Source: Lachnospiraceae bacterium (lineage in GTDB: Bacteria > Bacillota > Clostridia > Lachnospirales > Lachnospiraceae). Taken from it: a stretch of DNA of 55,407 nt. Positions 44,256 to 51,844 of this stretch are shown piece after piece. The stretch lies in assembly GCA_019421365.1 (NCBI GenBank), contig JAHZFJ010000028.1:1-55407 (forward strand), given 5' to 3'. Under the pieces are notes generated by a model. That model did no database searches, was not told the origin of the DNA, and worked only from the letters and a program-made list of their open reading frames with translations. The position numbers and the translations under genes are program-made. Position 1 is the stretch's first letter. Each line of letters starts with the position of its first letter.

Positions 44256-44305
44256 AAAACAGTTGTCGCTTCAATAGTTCTACCGAAGCGACAACTGTTT
44301 TTTTA
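44256..44305. terminator. Terminator between the enoate reductase and HxlR genes
   Basis: AAAACAGTTGTCGCTTC (44256-44272) pairs with GAAGCGACAACTGTTTT (44285-44301), then more T. A-run on the other side makes it usable in both directions. Confidence 0.92.
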
Positions 44306-44315
44306 CATAATAAAC

Positions 44316-44687
44316 TTATTTGGATGAATCTTCTTTTGGTAAGTATTTATCAGCCCATTTAGCTATTTCGTAAAAGACAGGCGATAAGGCATGCCCACTT
44401 TCTGTTAATGAGTATTCTACATGTGGCGGTACTTCATTAAATTGTTTCCGTTCAATTATGCCCATTTCTTCTAAATCTCTCAAGGTTGAAGTTAACATAG
44501 TATTAGTGATTTTAGGAATTGCTTTTCTTAATTCTCCAAACCGATACGATGGCTTTTTGCAAAGTTCAAATAAAACCCAGGTACGCCATTTTCCATTAAA
44601 TAGTTCCAATGATTTTCTAATTGGGCAATTCTCATTAGCTGGTAAAGCTTTTATTAGTTCTAGAAATTTCTCCTCTGTTATATTCAT
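44316..44687 (-). CDS. HxlR family transcriptional regulator
   Basis: 123 aa, one winged-helix HxlR domain: NGKWRTWVLFELCKKPSYRF, ITNTMLTSTLRDLEEMGII and VPPHVEYSLTESG. The N-terminal Cys in NCPIRKSL is placed like the redox or aldehyde-sensing Cys of HypR/YodB-type members. The open frame starts at 44714, but AGGAGG is correctly spaced for ATG 44687. It is divergent from the quinone-reductase-like gene and probably regulates it through the paired sites at 44714-44765. Confidence 0.9.
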   Translation of the reverse strand: MNITEEKFLELIKALPANENCPIRKSLELFNGKWRTWVLFELCKKPSYRFGELRKAIPKITNTMLTSTLRDLEEMGIIERKQFNEVPPHVEYSLTESGHALSPVFYEIAKWADKYLPKEDSSK

Positions 44688-44713
44688 ATATGTTCCTCCT
44701 AGTATGCTCGACA

Positions 44714-44768
44714 ATACTTAGTATACTAAATCTGCGTACTTGTTATTGATTTTCATACTAAGTATAAT
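44714..44768. promoter_or_regulatory. HxlR-type operator pair and promoter
   Basis: ATACTTAGTAT lies at 44714-44724 and, inverted, at 44755-44765. The first is part of the palindrome TTAGTATACTAA. The promoter TTGTTA (44740-44745), 17-bp spacer, TATAAT (44763-44768) lies between and into the second site, so a bound repressor would block it. Confidence 0.65.
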
Positions 44769-44847
44769 ATTAATACTAGAGAAAGTAAAGAGAGGCAATA
44801 CAAATCAGATATATGAGAACGACCTACGTTCAATAGGAGGAAGAATT

Positions 44848-45837
44848 ATGAAGGCAGTTATTATTAATGAATTTGGTGGTGTCGATAAATTAACATATAC
44901 AGACATCGATAAGCCAATGCCAAAAGACGATGAGGTTCTTGTTAAAAACAGTATAATTGGAGTTGGAAAACCTGATTATATGGTTCGCTCTGGAATCTAT
45001 CCTTATCTAGAAAAGCAACCACCTAATTTGGTAATTGGAAACGAGTGTGCAGGATATGTTGAAGCAGTTGGTAAAGATGTCGACAATATCAAAGTTGGAG
45101 ATGCAGTATGGGTTGTAAATATGCCAGGTTATGGTGCTTATGCAGAATATATTTGTGTCAATCAAAAATTTGTTACCGTTTTGCCAGATAGTATTCCATT
45201 TGAAAAAGCTGTAGGACTGGGGAATTACTTTGTTGCATATTCGTTGTTACACGAGGCAGGCAGAGGTACTGACGGACAATCACTTTACATTTTAGGTGGT
45301 GCTGGTGGCGTTGGAACGGCACTTATAAAGCTCGCGTTGAAAGAGGGGTGGGAAGTAATTTCTGGTGCTGACACCGATGAAAAATGTGAATATTTAATAT
45401 CCATAGGTACTACTCATGTATTTAATAGTACTAAGATTGATCAATATAAAGCAGTAAAAGAATTTACTAATCAAAGAGGTGTTGATTTACTATTCGACCA
45501 ATGGGTAGGAGAAAACTTTTATAAGCAATTTGATTTATTAGCTGACTTTGGAATGGTTGTTGTATATAACTGGCTAGAAGGCAGTCCTAACGAAGACTTC
45601 TTTCCACACATGGTAGATCAAGCGATTCACAGCACTGCTGTTCGTATCTTTTCATCACACATATATGACAATAAACCTGAACGTCTTGAAAAAATCAAAA
45701 ACCAAGTATTTGAACTAATCGCTAGTGGCGAAATTATTCCAGAAATCTACGACATATATCAATTATCAGATGTAAAAAAAGCACATCAATTATTAGATGA
45801 AGGAAAAATTACTGGTAAATTATTATTGAAACCATAA
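44848..45837 (+). CDS. Zinc-independent MDR alcohol dehydrogenase / quinone oxidoreductase
   Basis: 329 aa medium-chain reductase. N-terminal GroES-like domain (MKAVIINEFGGVDKLTY, NECAGYVEAVGKDVDNIKVGD) and Rossmann domain with ILGGAGGVGTALIKLAL for NADPH. The catalytic zinc ligands of alcohol dehydrogenases are absent, as in quinone or enone reductases. The frame is open from 44740, but TAGGAGG fits ATG 44848. With the HxlR regulator it probably forms an electrophile or quinone response. The SDR gene follows 22 bases later. Confidence 0.88.
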   Translation: MKAVIINEFGGVDKLTYTDIDKPMPKDDEVLVKNSIIGVGKPDYMVRSGIYPYLEKQPPNLVIGNECAGYVEAVGKDVDNIKVGDAVWVVNMPGYGAYAEYICVNQKFVTVLPDSIPFEKAVGLGNYFVAYSLLHEAGRGTDGQSLYILGGAGGVGTALIKLALKEGWEVISGADTDEKCEYLISIGTTHVFNSTKIDQYKAVKEFTNQRGVDLLFDQWVGENFYKQFDLLADFGMVVVYNWLEGSPNEDFFPHMVDQAIHSTAVRIFSSHIYDNKPERLEKIKNQVFELIASGEIIPEIYDIYQLSDVKKAHQLLDEGKITGKLLLKP

Positions 45838-45859
45838 CAGAACTATATAGGAGAAAACT

Positions 45860-46429
45860 ATGAAAAATATTATATTACTAGGCGGGAATGGATATATAGG
45901 CAGACATGTTACTGAAAAATGGATAGCTAGAGATAATGAAGCGACATTTTATGTTATTTCTCGTTCTGGAAAAAACAAATTCAATAATCCCAGAGTAAAG
46001 AACTTACGAGCTGATGTAACTGATTATCAATCGATTAAATCTGTATTACCAGAAAAAATAGACTGTATTGTAGACTTTGTTGGTCGTCCAGAAAAAGACC
46101 AAGATGCATTAAATAAGATAAACAAATTACCTGCAGAGGTAATGCTTAGAGTTGCAAAAGAGTATAACGTGGACAAATTAGGTTTTATTGGAGGAATTTT
46201 AGGTCCAAAATCATTTGTTGAAATTAAGTCCCAAATAATAACAATGCTTAAAGGCAGTGGTAAGAAAATAGCTTATGTTGAGCCAACACTTGTTTATGGA
46301 GACGATCGAAAAGATACAATGACTAAAATGGTTCCAATATTAAAATTCTTTGGAATCTTTAGTAAGAATTTACGCCCAGTCCATATTAATGATGTAGCAA
46401 ATGAATTAGTTGATAAGCTAACAAAATAA
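45860..46429 (+). CDS. Atypical short-chain dehydrogenase / NmrA-like protein
   Basis: 189 aa with N-terminal dinucleotide motif GGNGYIGRHV and a Rossmann fold; YVEPTLVYGDDRKD and a closing VHINDVANELVDKL fit extended or atypical SDRs. It is short, with little substrate domain, and lacks a clear YxxxK. It probably binds NAD(P) and acts as a reductase or redox sensor. Same transcript as the quinone-reductase-like gene. Confidence 0.82.
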   Translation: MKNIILLGGNGYIGRHVTEKWIARDNEATFYVISRSGKNKFNNPRVKNLRADVTDYQSIKSVLPEKIDCIVDFVGRPEKDQDALNKINKLPAEVMLRVAKEYNVDKLGFIGGILGPKSFVEIKSQIITMLKGSGKKIAYVEPTLVYGDDRKDTMTKMVPILKFFGIFSKNLRPVHINDVANELVDKLTK

Positions 46430-46477
46430 TTTGAATAAACATTTGATACGCAAATAGCAGATCTAAAAATATTTAAG

Positions 46478-46518
46478 AAATACACATTCTCCCTACTTGG
46501 TAGAGTGTGTATTTTTTT
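46478..46518 (+). terminator. Rho-independent terminator
   Basis: AAATACACATTCT (46478-46490) pairs with AGAGTGTGTATTT (46502-46514) with one G-U pair, followed by a T-run. The 290 bases after it show no gene except an unconvincing 18-codon frame at 46685. Confidence 0.85.
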
Positions 46519-46807
46519 TATGCTATCCTTTTTCTAGCGCGATAGGAATAGGCAAAGATGGCCCCTTACGCTATACATAATGCGAGTATTAATAACGAAA
46601 TACATTCACCAATCGATTTATGATAAAATCTGTAGTATAATCAAACCATTAGGTAAAGTGTTTTATTAGGAAAGTAGTTTAACTATGACGATAGAAAATA
46701 GCCAAAGTACATCTACACAGAAAAAACTAAACAATAGATGAAGTTACATAACAATATATAAATAAGGACATTGTGATAGTATATCAGAAATTTGAGGTGC
46801 TTAATTT

Positions 46808-47031
46808 ATGAAAATTGCGGTTATTCAAGCAAGTTCACAGAAAGACAAGAATAATTTATTATTTGATTGCGTAAAGAGGTCTGTAAAAAGTAAGGGATAT
46901 GAAGTTGTTAATTTTGGTATATTTCAGGCTGAAGAAATAGAGTATTCCTATGTTGAAACGGCAATGCTAATTAGTATTTTAGTAGTGGTGTAATGAAGAA
47001 CTGAAAGATCTATTACAGTCGTATCGATAGA
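46808..47031 (+). pseudogene. RpiB/LacA/LacB-like sugar-phosphate isomerase remnant
   Basis: The first ~57 codons (MKIAVIQASSQKDKNNLLFD ... GYEVVNFGIF ... YSYVETAMLI) look like the N-terminus of an RpiB/LacAB-family protein. The frame then reads ILVVV and stops at 46993. A 12-codon tail in another frame (NEELKDLLQSYR, stop at 47031) may be its C-terminus, which would mean an internal deletion of about 80-100 codons including the active-site region. GAGG precedes the ATG. It lies upstream of a pectate-lyase gene, where such isomerases of uronate metabolism are at home. Confidence 0.6.
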
Positions 47032-47132
47032 TAAAACCTGGAGATAAATGAGTACGAATTGCCTATTGGATTAATAGAGAATATGAATTAGTATAAATAT
47101 ATAAAAAAACTTCATAAATATACAAATAAAAT

Positions 47133-47213
47133 ACAATAGCAAATTTGAAGAAATTCAAAGACGCAAAGCTAAAGGGGCTAAAGCATCTATTTGCCAAGCC
47201 AGCCAGTTGCCAA
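47133..47213 (+). ncRNA. Cyclic di-GMP-I (GEMM-I) riboswitch
   Basis: The core GACGCAAAGCTA ... GGGGCTAA ... GCCAAG ... CAGCC ... GTTGCC follows the GEMM-I consensus (GACGCAAAGCC...GGCCTAA...). Before it, TTTGAA-GAAA-TTCAAA forms the P1b hairpin with its GAAA tetraloop; GCAA (47139-47142) can pair with TTGC near 47207 to close P1a. It lies 160 bases before the pectate-lyase gene with a terminator in between, so c-di-GMP probably switches transcription of the lyase on or off. Confidence 0.85.
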
Positions 47214-47287
47214 AGAAACATATTCTTTGTAAAAATATCGTATGGAGATCATAAGATTTCTATAGGTTTATTTTGATATGGTTTTTA

Positions 47288-47320
47288 GCAACTATCCTTT
47301 ATATATGGATAGTTTTTTTA
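47288..47320 (+). terminator. Riboswitch-controlled terminator
   Basis: AACTATCC (47290-47297) pairs with GGATAGTT (47307-47314), followed by TTTTT. It lies between the riboswitch and the pectate-lyase ribosome site, as an attenuator should. Confidence 0.8.
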
Positions 47321-47371
47321 TGCTCATTTATTTAATAAAACTAATAAAGAAAAGATGAAAAGGAGAAAAAG

Positions 47372-49465
47372 ATGCAGAGGAAAATGAAAAAGAACATGAA
47401 AAAAGTAATAGCAGCATTAGTATTAACGGCTGTAGTGGCAGTAGGCGTACCTACGAATACTTATGCACTAGAAAGTAATGCAAGTTACACAGTACAAGAA
47501 GAATCAGTCTCTATTATAAATAGTACAGGTTGGTTGGAAAGCGCGAGTGTAGAATGGGAAGGAGTAAAGGGAGCAACTGGTTATCGGGTTTATTATAAAT
47601 CAGCAAATGCCTCAGATTCTAAGTACCAAAAATTAGATAATGAACTTATAAGAGAGTATCCAACTTATTTCAGAGTGGATGTATTAGGTCTAGCAGAAGG
47701 TAATTATAAAATTAAAATAGTTCCAATAATTGATAACAAAGAAGATACTTTAAAACAAGCAATCACAACAGACCTTGAAGTAAAAAATCATACCAGAGAA
47801 GGATTTGCTTTTTCTAAAGAGTCACTAATGAAGACAGGTTCTGGTGGATATAATGATGACGGAACACTACAAGAAAATTCGCAAATAGTTTACATAACAG
47901 CAGACACTGTTAATACCGTTAAACTTGATGTAATTACAAGCAGCAGTGGAAAGAAAACCGAGGCAACTGGTCTTGTTGATATCTTAACTAAGCGTGCAAA
48001 AGGTTATGATAAACGTCCACTAATTATACGTATGATTGGACAAATAAAAGGCGAAGATATCGTGGGCCTCAACTCCAATGGATATATTCAATTAAAAGGT
48101 ATATATAACACTACATTAGAAGGAGTGGGGGAAGATGCTACAGCATACGGCTTTGGATTTCTTATTAGAAACTCTTACAATGTAGAATTGAGAAACGTTG
48201 GAATCATGTTATTCCCAGATGATGCTATTTCATTAGATACAGGTAATGAAAATATATGGGTACATAATAATGATATATTCTATGGTAAGCCAGGTAGCGA
48301 TGCTGACCAAGTAAAAGGTGATGGCTCTGCTGATGTAAAAGGAAAATCAACTTATGTAACAATCTCATATAACCATTTTTACGATTCTGGTAAAGCTTCA
48401 CTTTGTGGAATGAGTGATACAGAAGAATTTTTTGTAACCTACCATCATAATTGGTTTGATCATTCAGATTCAAGACATCCTCGTATTAGAGTAGGTACAG
48501 TTCATATTTATAATAACTATTTTGATGGAAATTCAAAATATGGAGTAGGTGTTACAAAAGGAAGTTCAGCGTTTGTAGAAGCCAATGTCTTTAGAAATTG
48601 TAAATACCCAATGCTTACTTCGTTACAAGGAACTGATATTTATAATAATAGTAAAGGTAGCTTCTCTGGTGAAGCAGGAGGCATGATCAAAGCATACAAC
48701 AATCAGATAGTAGGAGCAGCAAGATTAGTTTATGCTAATGAGAACGCAACTCAGTTCGATGCGTATTTGGCTACATCAAGAGATGAGAAAGTTTCAAGTG
48801 ATTATAAATCAGTAAGTGGTAAGAATACTTACAATAATTTTGATACAAGCTCTAGTATGTATGAATATACACCTGATAGTACAGATAATGTAAAAGAGGT
48901 TGTAACAACTTACGCTGGTAGAGTCAATGGTGGTGACTTTACTTGGGAATTTACTAATGAAGACGATAGTAGTTCTAGTATTAATACTTTATTAAAAGCT
49001 GCTATAGTAAATTACGAGACTAAATTAGTGTCTGTAGGAGGTAACTCGGGTGAAGTAATAGAGCCAACGGAACCAACAGAGCCAACACAGCCAACAGAAC
49101 CAACAAATCCGGACGAAGAAATAAGTGTGATAGATCATAATTTCACTCTAGACAATAACACAAGTAAATTCTTTACTATAAAAGGGAAATTATCATCTAC
49201 AAAAGGTGTAGTTTCCTATAAGGATTTAACATTATCTCAATGTTTAAAGGTTGAAACTTCAACTAAAATTACATTCGAAACAGATGCTAAAGCCAACCTT
49301 ACGCTAGTATTTAACTCAAGCTTTAAAAAGAGTATACTAATTGATGGTAAAGAATACAAAGCTGTAAATGGAATAGTAAATGTTGATTTAGAGGCGGGAA
49401 GCCATGTAATCAGTAAATCAGATAGTTGCAATTTATATTATATGGAATTAACATTGAACAAATAA
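47372..49465 (+). CDS. Secreted pectate lyase, PL1 family, with C-terminal accessory domain
   Basis: 697 aa. Signal peptide (cleavage near TYALES, residue 34), a fibronectin-III-like domain (about 45-135: WEGVKGATGYRVYYKSA) and a PL1 right-handed beta-helix (about 150-540). The helix shows NIWVHNNDI, the Ca-binding Asp region DADQVKGDGSADV, and the catalytic Arg in SRHPRIRVG (about 367-375). A Pro-Thr-Glu linker (about 564-578) leads to a ~105-residue beta domain that may bind pectin (CBM77-like, unproven). It cleaves polygalacturonate outside the cell by beta-elimination. GGAG precedes ATG. Controlled by the c-di-GMP riboswitch upstream. Confidence 0.93.
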   Translation: MQRKMKKNMKKVIAALVLTAVVAVGVPTNTYALESNASYTVQEESVSIINSTGWLESASVEWEGVKGATGYRVYYKSANASDSKYQKLDNELIREYPTYFRVDVLGLAEGNYKIKIVPIIDNKEDTLKQAITTDLEVKNHTREGFAFSKESLMKTGSGGYNDDGTLQENSQIVYITADTVNTVKLDVITSSSGKKTEATGLVDILTKRAKGYDKRPLIIRMIGQIKGEDIVGLNSNGYIQLKGIYNTTLEGVGEDATAYGFGFLIRNSYNVELRNVGIMLFPDDAISLDTGNENIWVHNNDIFYGKPGSDADQVKGDGSADVKGKSTYVTISYNHFYDSGKASLCGMSDTEEFFVTYHHNWFDHSDSRHPRIRVGTVHIYNNYFDGNSKYGVGVTKGSSAFVEANVFRNCKYPMLTSLQGTDIYNNSKGSFSGEAGGMIKAYNNQIVGAARLVYANENATQFDAYLATSRDEKVSSDYKSVSGKNTYNNFDTSSSMYEYTPDSTDNVKEVVTTYAGRVNGGDFTWEFTNEDDSSSSINTLLKAAIVNYETKLVSVGGNSGEVIEPTEPTEPTQPTEPTNPDEEISVIDHNFTLDNNTSKFFTIKGKLSSTKGVVSYKDLTLSQCLKVETSTKITFETDAKANLTLVFNSSFKKSILIDGKEYKAVNGIVNVDLEAGSHVISKSDSCNLYYMELTLNK

Positions 49466-49521
49466 TCGAAATGCTTCTCAATATCGTTGACATATCTGTG
49501 CTATAATAAGCGTAGATTAGA

Positions 49522-49569
49522 AAGGAGCTACTTATGTACATACTAGGTATGCAATATAAGTAGCTCCTT
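49522..49569 (+). other. Nine-codon ORF inside a perfect hairpin
   Basis: AAGGAGCTACTTA (49522-49534) and its exact complement (49557-49569) form a 13-bp stem. The left arm holds a ribosome site AAAGGAG, and ATG 49534 starts MYILGMQYK with the stop TAG (49561-49563) in the right arm. TATAAT lies at 49502-49507, with TTGACA only nine bases before it, too close for a normal promoter. The stem is followed by ATTTGT, a poor T-run. It looks like a leader-peptide or terminator structure of unknown purpose. Confidence 0.4.
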
Positions 49570-49672
49570 ATTTGTGATAATGTAAAGTCCGCAAAGCGTG
49601 CTCTCCATCATCATTTAGTAAAAACATTTTGGCTTATAGCACTATTCCGTCGACTGTTTAGCCCTATAAGCC

Positions 49673-49756
49673 TTACCTGTCAATTGGCTCATCTCCAACA
49701 GAAATGTCTTCGTAGGCCTCTGAGGATTGAATGCTTTGGTTACTTTGATTTGACAT
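49673..49756 (-). CDS. Small protein, 27 aa
   Basis: ATG 49756 is preceded by TAGGAGGG seven bases upstream, one of the best ribosome sites in the window. The peptide begins MSNQSNQSIQSSEAYED and ends ISVGDEPIDR: Ser/Gln-rich, then acidic, without a membrane segment. A 9-bp stem GGCTTATAG/CTATAAGCC (49631-49639 with 49664-49672) follows its stop and may be a weak terminator. Family unknown. The 250 bases upstream (49757-50013) are AT-rich and hold no other visible gene. Confidence 0.5.
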   Translation of the reverse strand: MSNQSNQSIQSSEAYEDISVGDEPIDR

Positions 49757-50013
49757 CTTTGTTCCCTCCTACATTCAGATTGTTTTTACAGTAATATTAT
49801 GTGTTGTTCAACATACTTTCATACATTGATTAGAAAGATTTTTAACGGTAATTTATGGTTGGATATAAAGTAAAAAGTACATATTGCATCATTTAAAATT
49901 AGAAATCTTTTGGATAAGCATATAATTATCAGATAATATATCGTAAGTCTCAACAAGTATTAGTTTTATAATTGTTTTTCAGTAAAAAATTACACTACAT
50001 CCTCTCCGGCATC

Positions 50014-50042
50014 TTGACTTACCAAAAAAATCATAATATATT
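50014..50042 (+). promoter_or_regulatory. Promoter of the rubrerythrin leader
   Basis: TTGACT (50014-50019), 17-bp spacer, TATATT (50037-50042). The transcript would have a leader of about 210 bases before rubrerythrin. Confidence 0.5.
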
Positions 50043-50077
50043 AATAATTGGAATAATAGTTAATATATAGGAGGATT

Positions 50078-50119
50078 ATGAGCAAACATTTATTAAAAGA
50101 TAATCGTGTTCTAATATAA
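50078..50119 (+). CDS. Short upstream ORF in the rubrerythrin leader
   Basis: ATAGGAGG precedes ATG 50078, which opens MSKHLLKDNRVLI and stops at TAA 50117. The same frame then stays open without another stop through 50120-50263 and into the rubrerythrin gene. It is either a regulatory upstream ORF or the start of a formerly longer protein cut by one stop codon. Confidence 0.35.
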   Translation: MSKHLLKDNRVLI

Positions 50120-50263
50120 CTAGAGAATCCATCTATTGAGCGTGATGATGCTCTATGTGTTAAAAGTGGACAGTATAAGCAAATCTGCACGAACTACATA
50201 GGTGTACATAACAGCTATACATTAGAACAGACCAATAATGAATTATTAGGAGGAGGAATTAAG

Positions 50264-50935
50264 ATGAGCGAAACTATTAAATACCGTTGTACTGTATGTG
50301 GATATATTCATGAAGGAGAGTTACCAGAAGGATTTACATGTCCTGTATGTAGACAACCAGCGTCTGCATTCGAAAAAATTGAAGAAAAAGTATCAAACGG
50401 TAATGTGTATGCTGGTACAAAGACTGAGAAGAATTTGATGGAAGCATTTGCAGGAGAAAGTCAAGCAAGAAACAAATATACTTACTTTGCTAATATTGCT
50501 AGTCAAGAAGGATATGACCAATTATCTGAGATTTTCTTAAAGACAGCAAGAAATGAACAAGAACATGCAAGAATCTGGTTCCAAGAATTAGGAAACCTAG
50601 GATCTACAGCAGAGAATCTTTTACATGCAGCAGAAGGTGAGAATTACGAATGGACAGATATGTATGATCGTTTTGCGAAAGATGCAGAAGCAGAAGGATT
50701 CACAGAATTAGCTGAACGTTTCCGTAGAGTTGCTGCAATAGAGAAATCACATGAAGAAAGATATCGTGCATTATTAAATAATGTTGAAATGCAAAAAGTA
50801 TTCGAAAAAGGTGAAGAAACAATGTGGGAATGTCGAGTATGTGGACATCTCGTAATGGGTAAAAAAGCTCCTGAAGTATGCCCAGTGTGTAAGTATTCAC
50901 AAAGCTATTTTGAAGTAAGAAAAGAGAACTATTAA
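50264..50935 (+). CDS. Rubrerythrin with rubredoxin-like knuckles at both ends
   Basis: 223 aa. An N-terminal zinc/iron knuckle (CTVCGYIHEG ... CPVC, residues 8-27) is followed by a ferritin-like di-iron domain (about 50-175: MEAFAGESQARNKY, FLKTARNEQEHARIW, IEKSHEERYRALL). A second rubredoxin knuckle closes it (CRVCGHLVMG ... CPVC, about 191-208). Ordinary rubrerythrins have only the C-terminal one and reverse rubrerythrins only the N-terminal one. It should reduce hydrogen peroxide in the cytoplasm of this anaerobe. Strong AGGAGGAGG ribosome site. Confidence 0.93.
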   Translation: MSETIKYRCTVCGYIHEGELPEGFTCPVCRQPASAFEKIEEKVSNGNVYAGTKTEKNLMEAFAGESQARNKYTYFANIASQEGYDQLSEIFLKTARNEQEHARIWFQELGNLGSTAENLLHAAEGENYEWTDMYDRFAKDAEAEGFTELAERFRRVAAIEKSHEERYRALLNNVEMQKVFEKGEETMWECRVCGHLVMGKKAPEVCPVCKYSQSYFEVRKENY

Positions 50936-50956
50936 TTTATTATGATTAGACTCAAA

Positions 50957-50988
50957 AGGGCTCAAGTCTTAGGACTTGGGTCTTTTTT
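50957..50988 (+). terminator. Rho-independent terminator after rubrerythrin
   Basis: GGGCTCAAGTC pairs with GACTTGGGTCT around the loop TTAG, followed by T8. Confidence 0.88.
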
Positions 50989-51124
50989 TTATGCTCCTAG
51001 CATGGCGATTGTACCCTTGTTAAGTATATGGTATATATATCCAGTGAAAAATGTCGAAATATAAAGTATAATGTCTTTATAGGCAGGACAAATGTCCAAA
51101 TCAGAAGTACAAGGAGAGAGAAGT

Positions 51125-51826
51125 ATGATCAAGTTATTAGGAATCCTAATTATTATCTTAGGGTTTACATTCAAGCTAGATTCAATATTAATTATCATGC
51201 TTTCCGCTATTGTTACAGCAATTGTTGGTGGTCTAACTCCAATAGACTTACTTTCTACATTAGGGGAAAACTTTGTTAATAATAGAAGTATTGCAATCTT
51301 TATTTTAATTATGTTAGTTACTGGAACATTAGAACGTAATGGATTAAAAGAGTCAGCAGCTAAATTAATTGGAAAAATTAAAAATCCAACTAGTGGTAAA
51401 GTAATTGCAGCATATGGTGTAATGCGAGGCATATTTGGAGCTTTCAATGTGAATTTTGGTGGTGTTGCAGGTTTTGTACAACCAATTATTATGCCAATGG
51501 CAACGGGTGCAATTGAAGCAGATGGTAAAGAGCCGCATGAAGCGCATGTTGAAGAAATTAAAGGAATGGCTTCTGCTATGGAGAATGTTGCTTGGTTTTT
51601 CTGCCAGGTATTATTTGTTGGTGGATCTGGAGGTTTGTTAATTCAAAGTACATTAGCTTCTCTTGGTTATGAAGTCTCGTTAGCGGGCTTAGCAAAAGTA
51701 GCAATTCCAACAGCAATTGTTGCCTTAGCGGTTGCTATGGTTTACTTCATTCAAAAGGATAAAGTAATGTTGAAAAAGTATTACAAACAATCTAATGGAA
51801 AGACAGATCAAGCTGAGAATAAGTAG
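51125..51826 (+). CDS. DUF969 membrane protein (pyroglutamate transport partner)
   Basis: 233 aa, hydrophobic, with about five membrane segments. The order DUF969 - DUF979 - pcp is a well-known Firmicutes arrangement, and the two membrane proteins are thought to move pyroglutamate or pyroglutamyl peptides. The frame is open from 51092, but AAGGAGAG fits ATG 51125, which starts directly with MIKLLGILIIILGF. A -10-like TATAAT lies near 51067. The second membrane gene follows after 18 bases. Confidence 0.9.
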   Translation: MIKLLGILIIILGFTFKLDSILIIMLSAIVTAIVGGLTPIDLLSTLGENFVNNRSIAIFILIMLVTGTLERNGLKESAAKLIGKIKNPTSGKVIAAYGVMRGIFGAFNVNFGGVAGFVQPIIMPMATGAIEADGKEPHEAHVEEIKGMASAMENVAWFFCQVLFVGGSGGLLIQSTLASLGYEVSLAGLAKVAIPTAIVALAVAMVYFIQKDKVMLKKYYKQSNGKTDQAENK

Positions 51827-51844
51827 AGAGGGAGGTAGAAATTA

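Noticed and set aside
50989..51447. A 152-codon minus-strand frame between rubrerythrin and DUF969
   Set aside because: Mostly antisense to the DUF969 gene and its promoter; no ribosome site and reversed-membrane composition.
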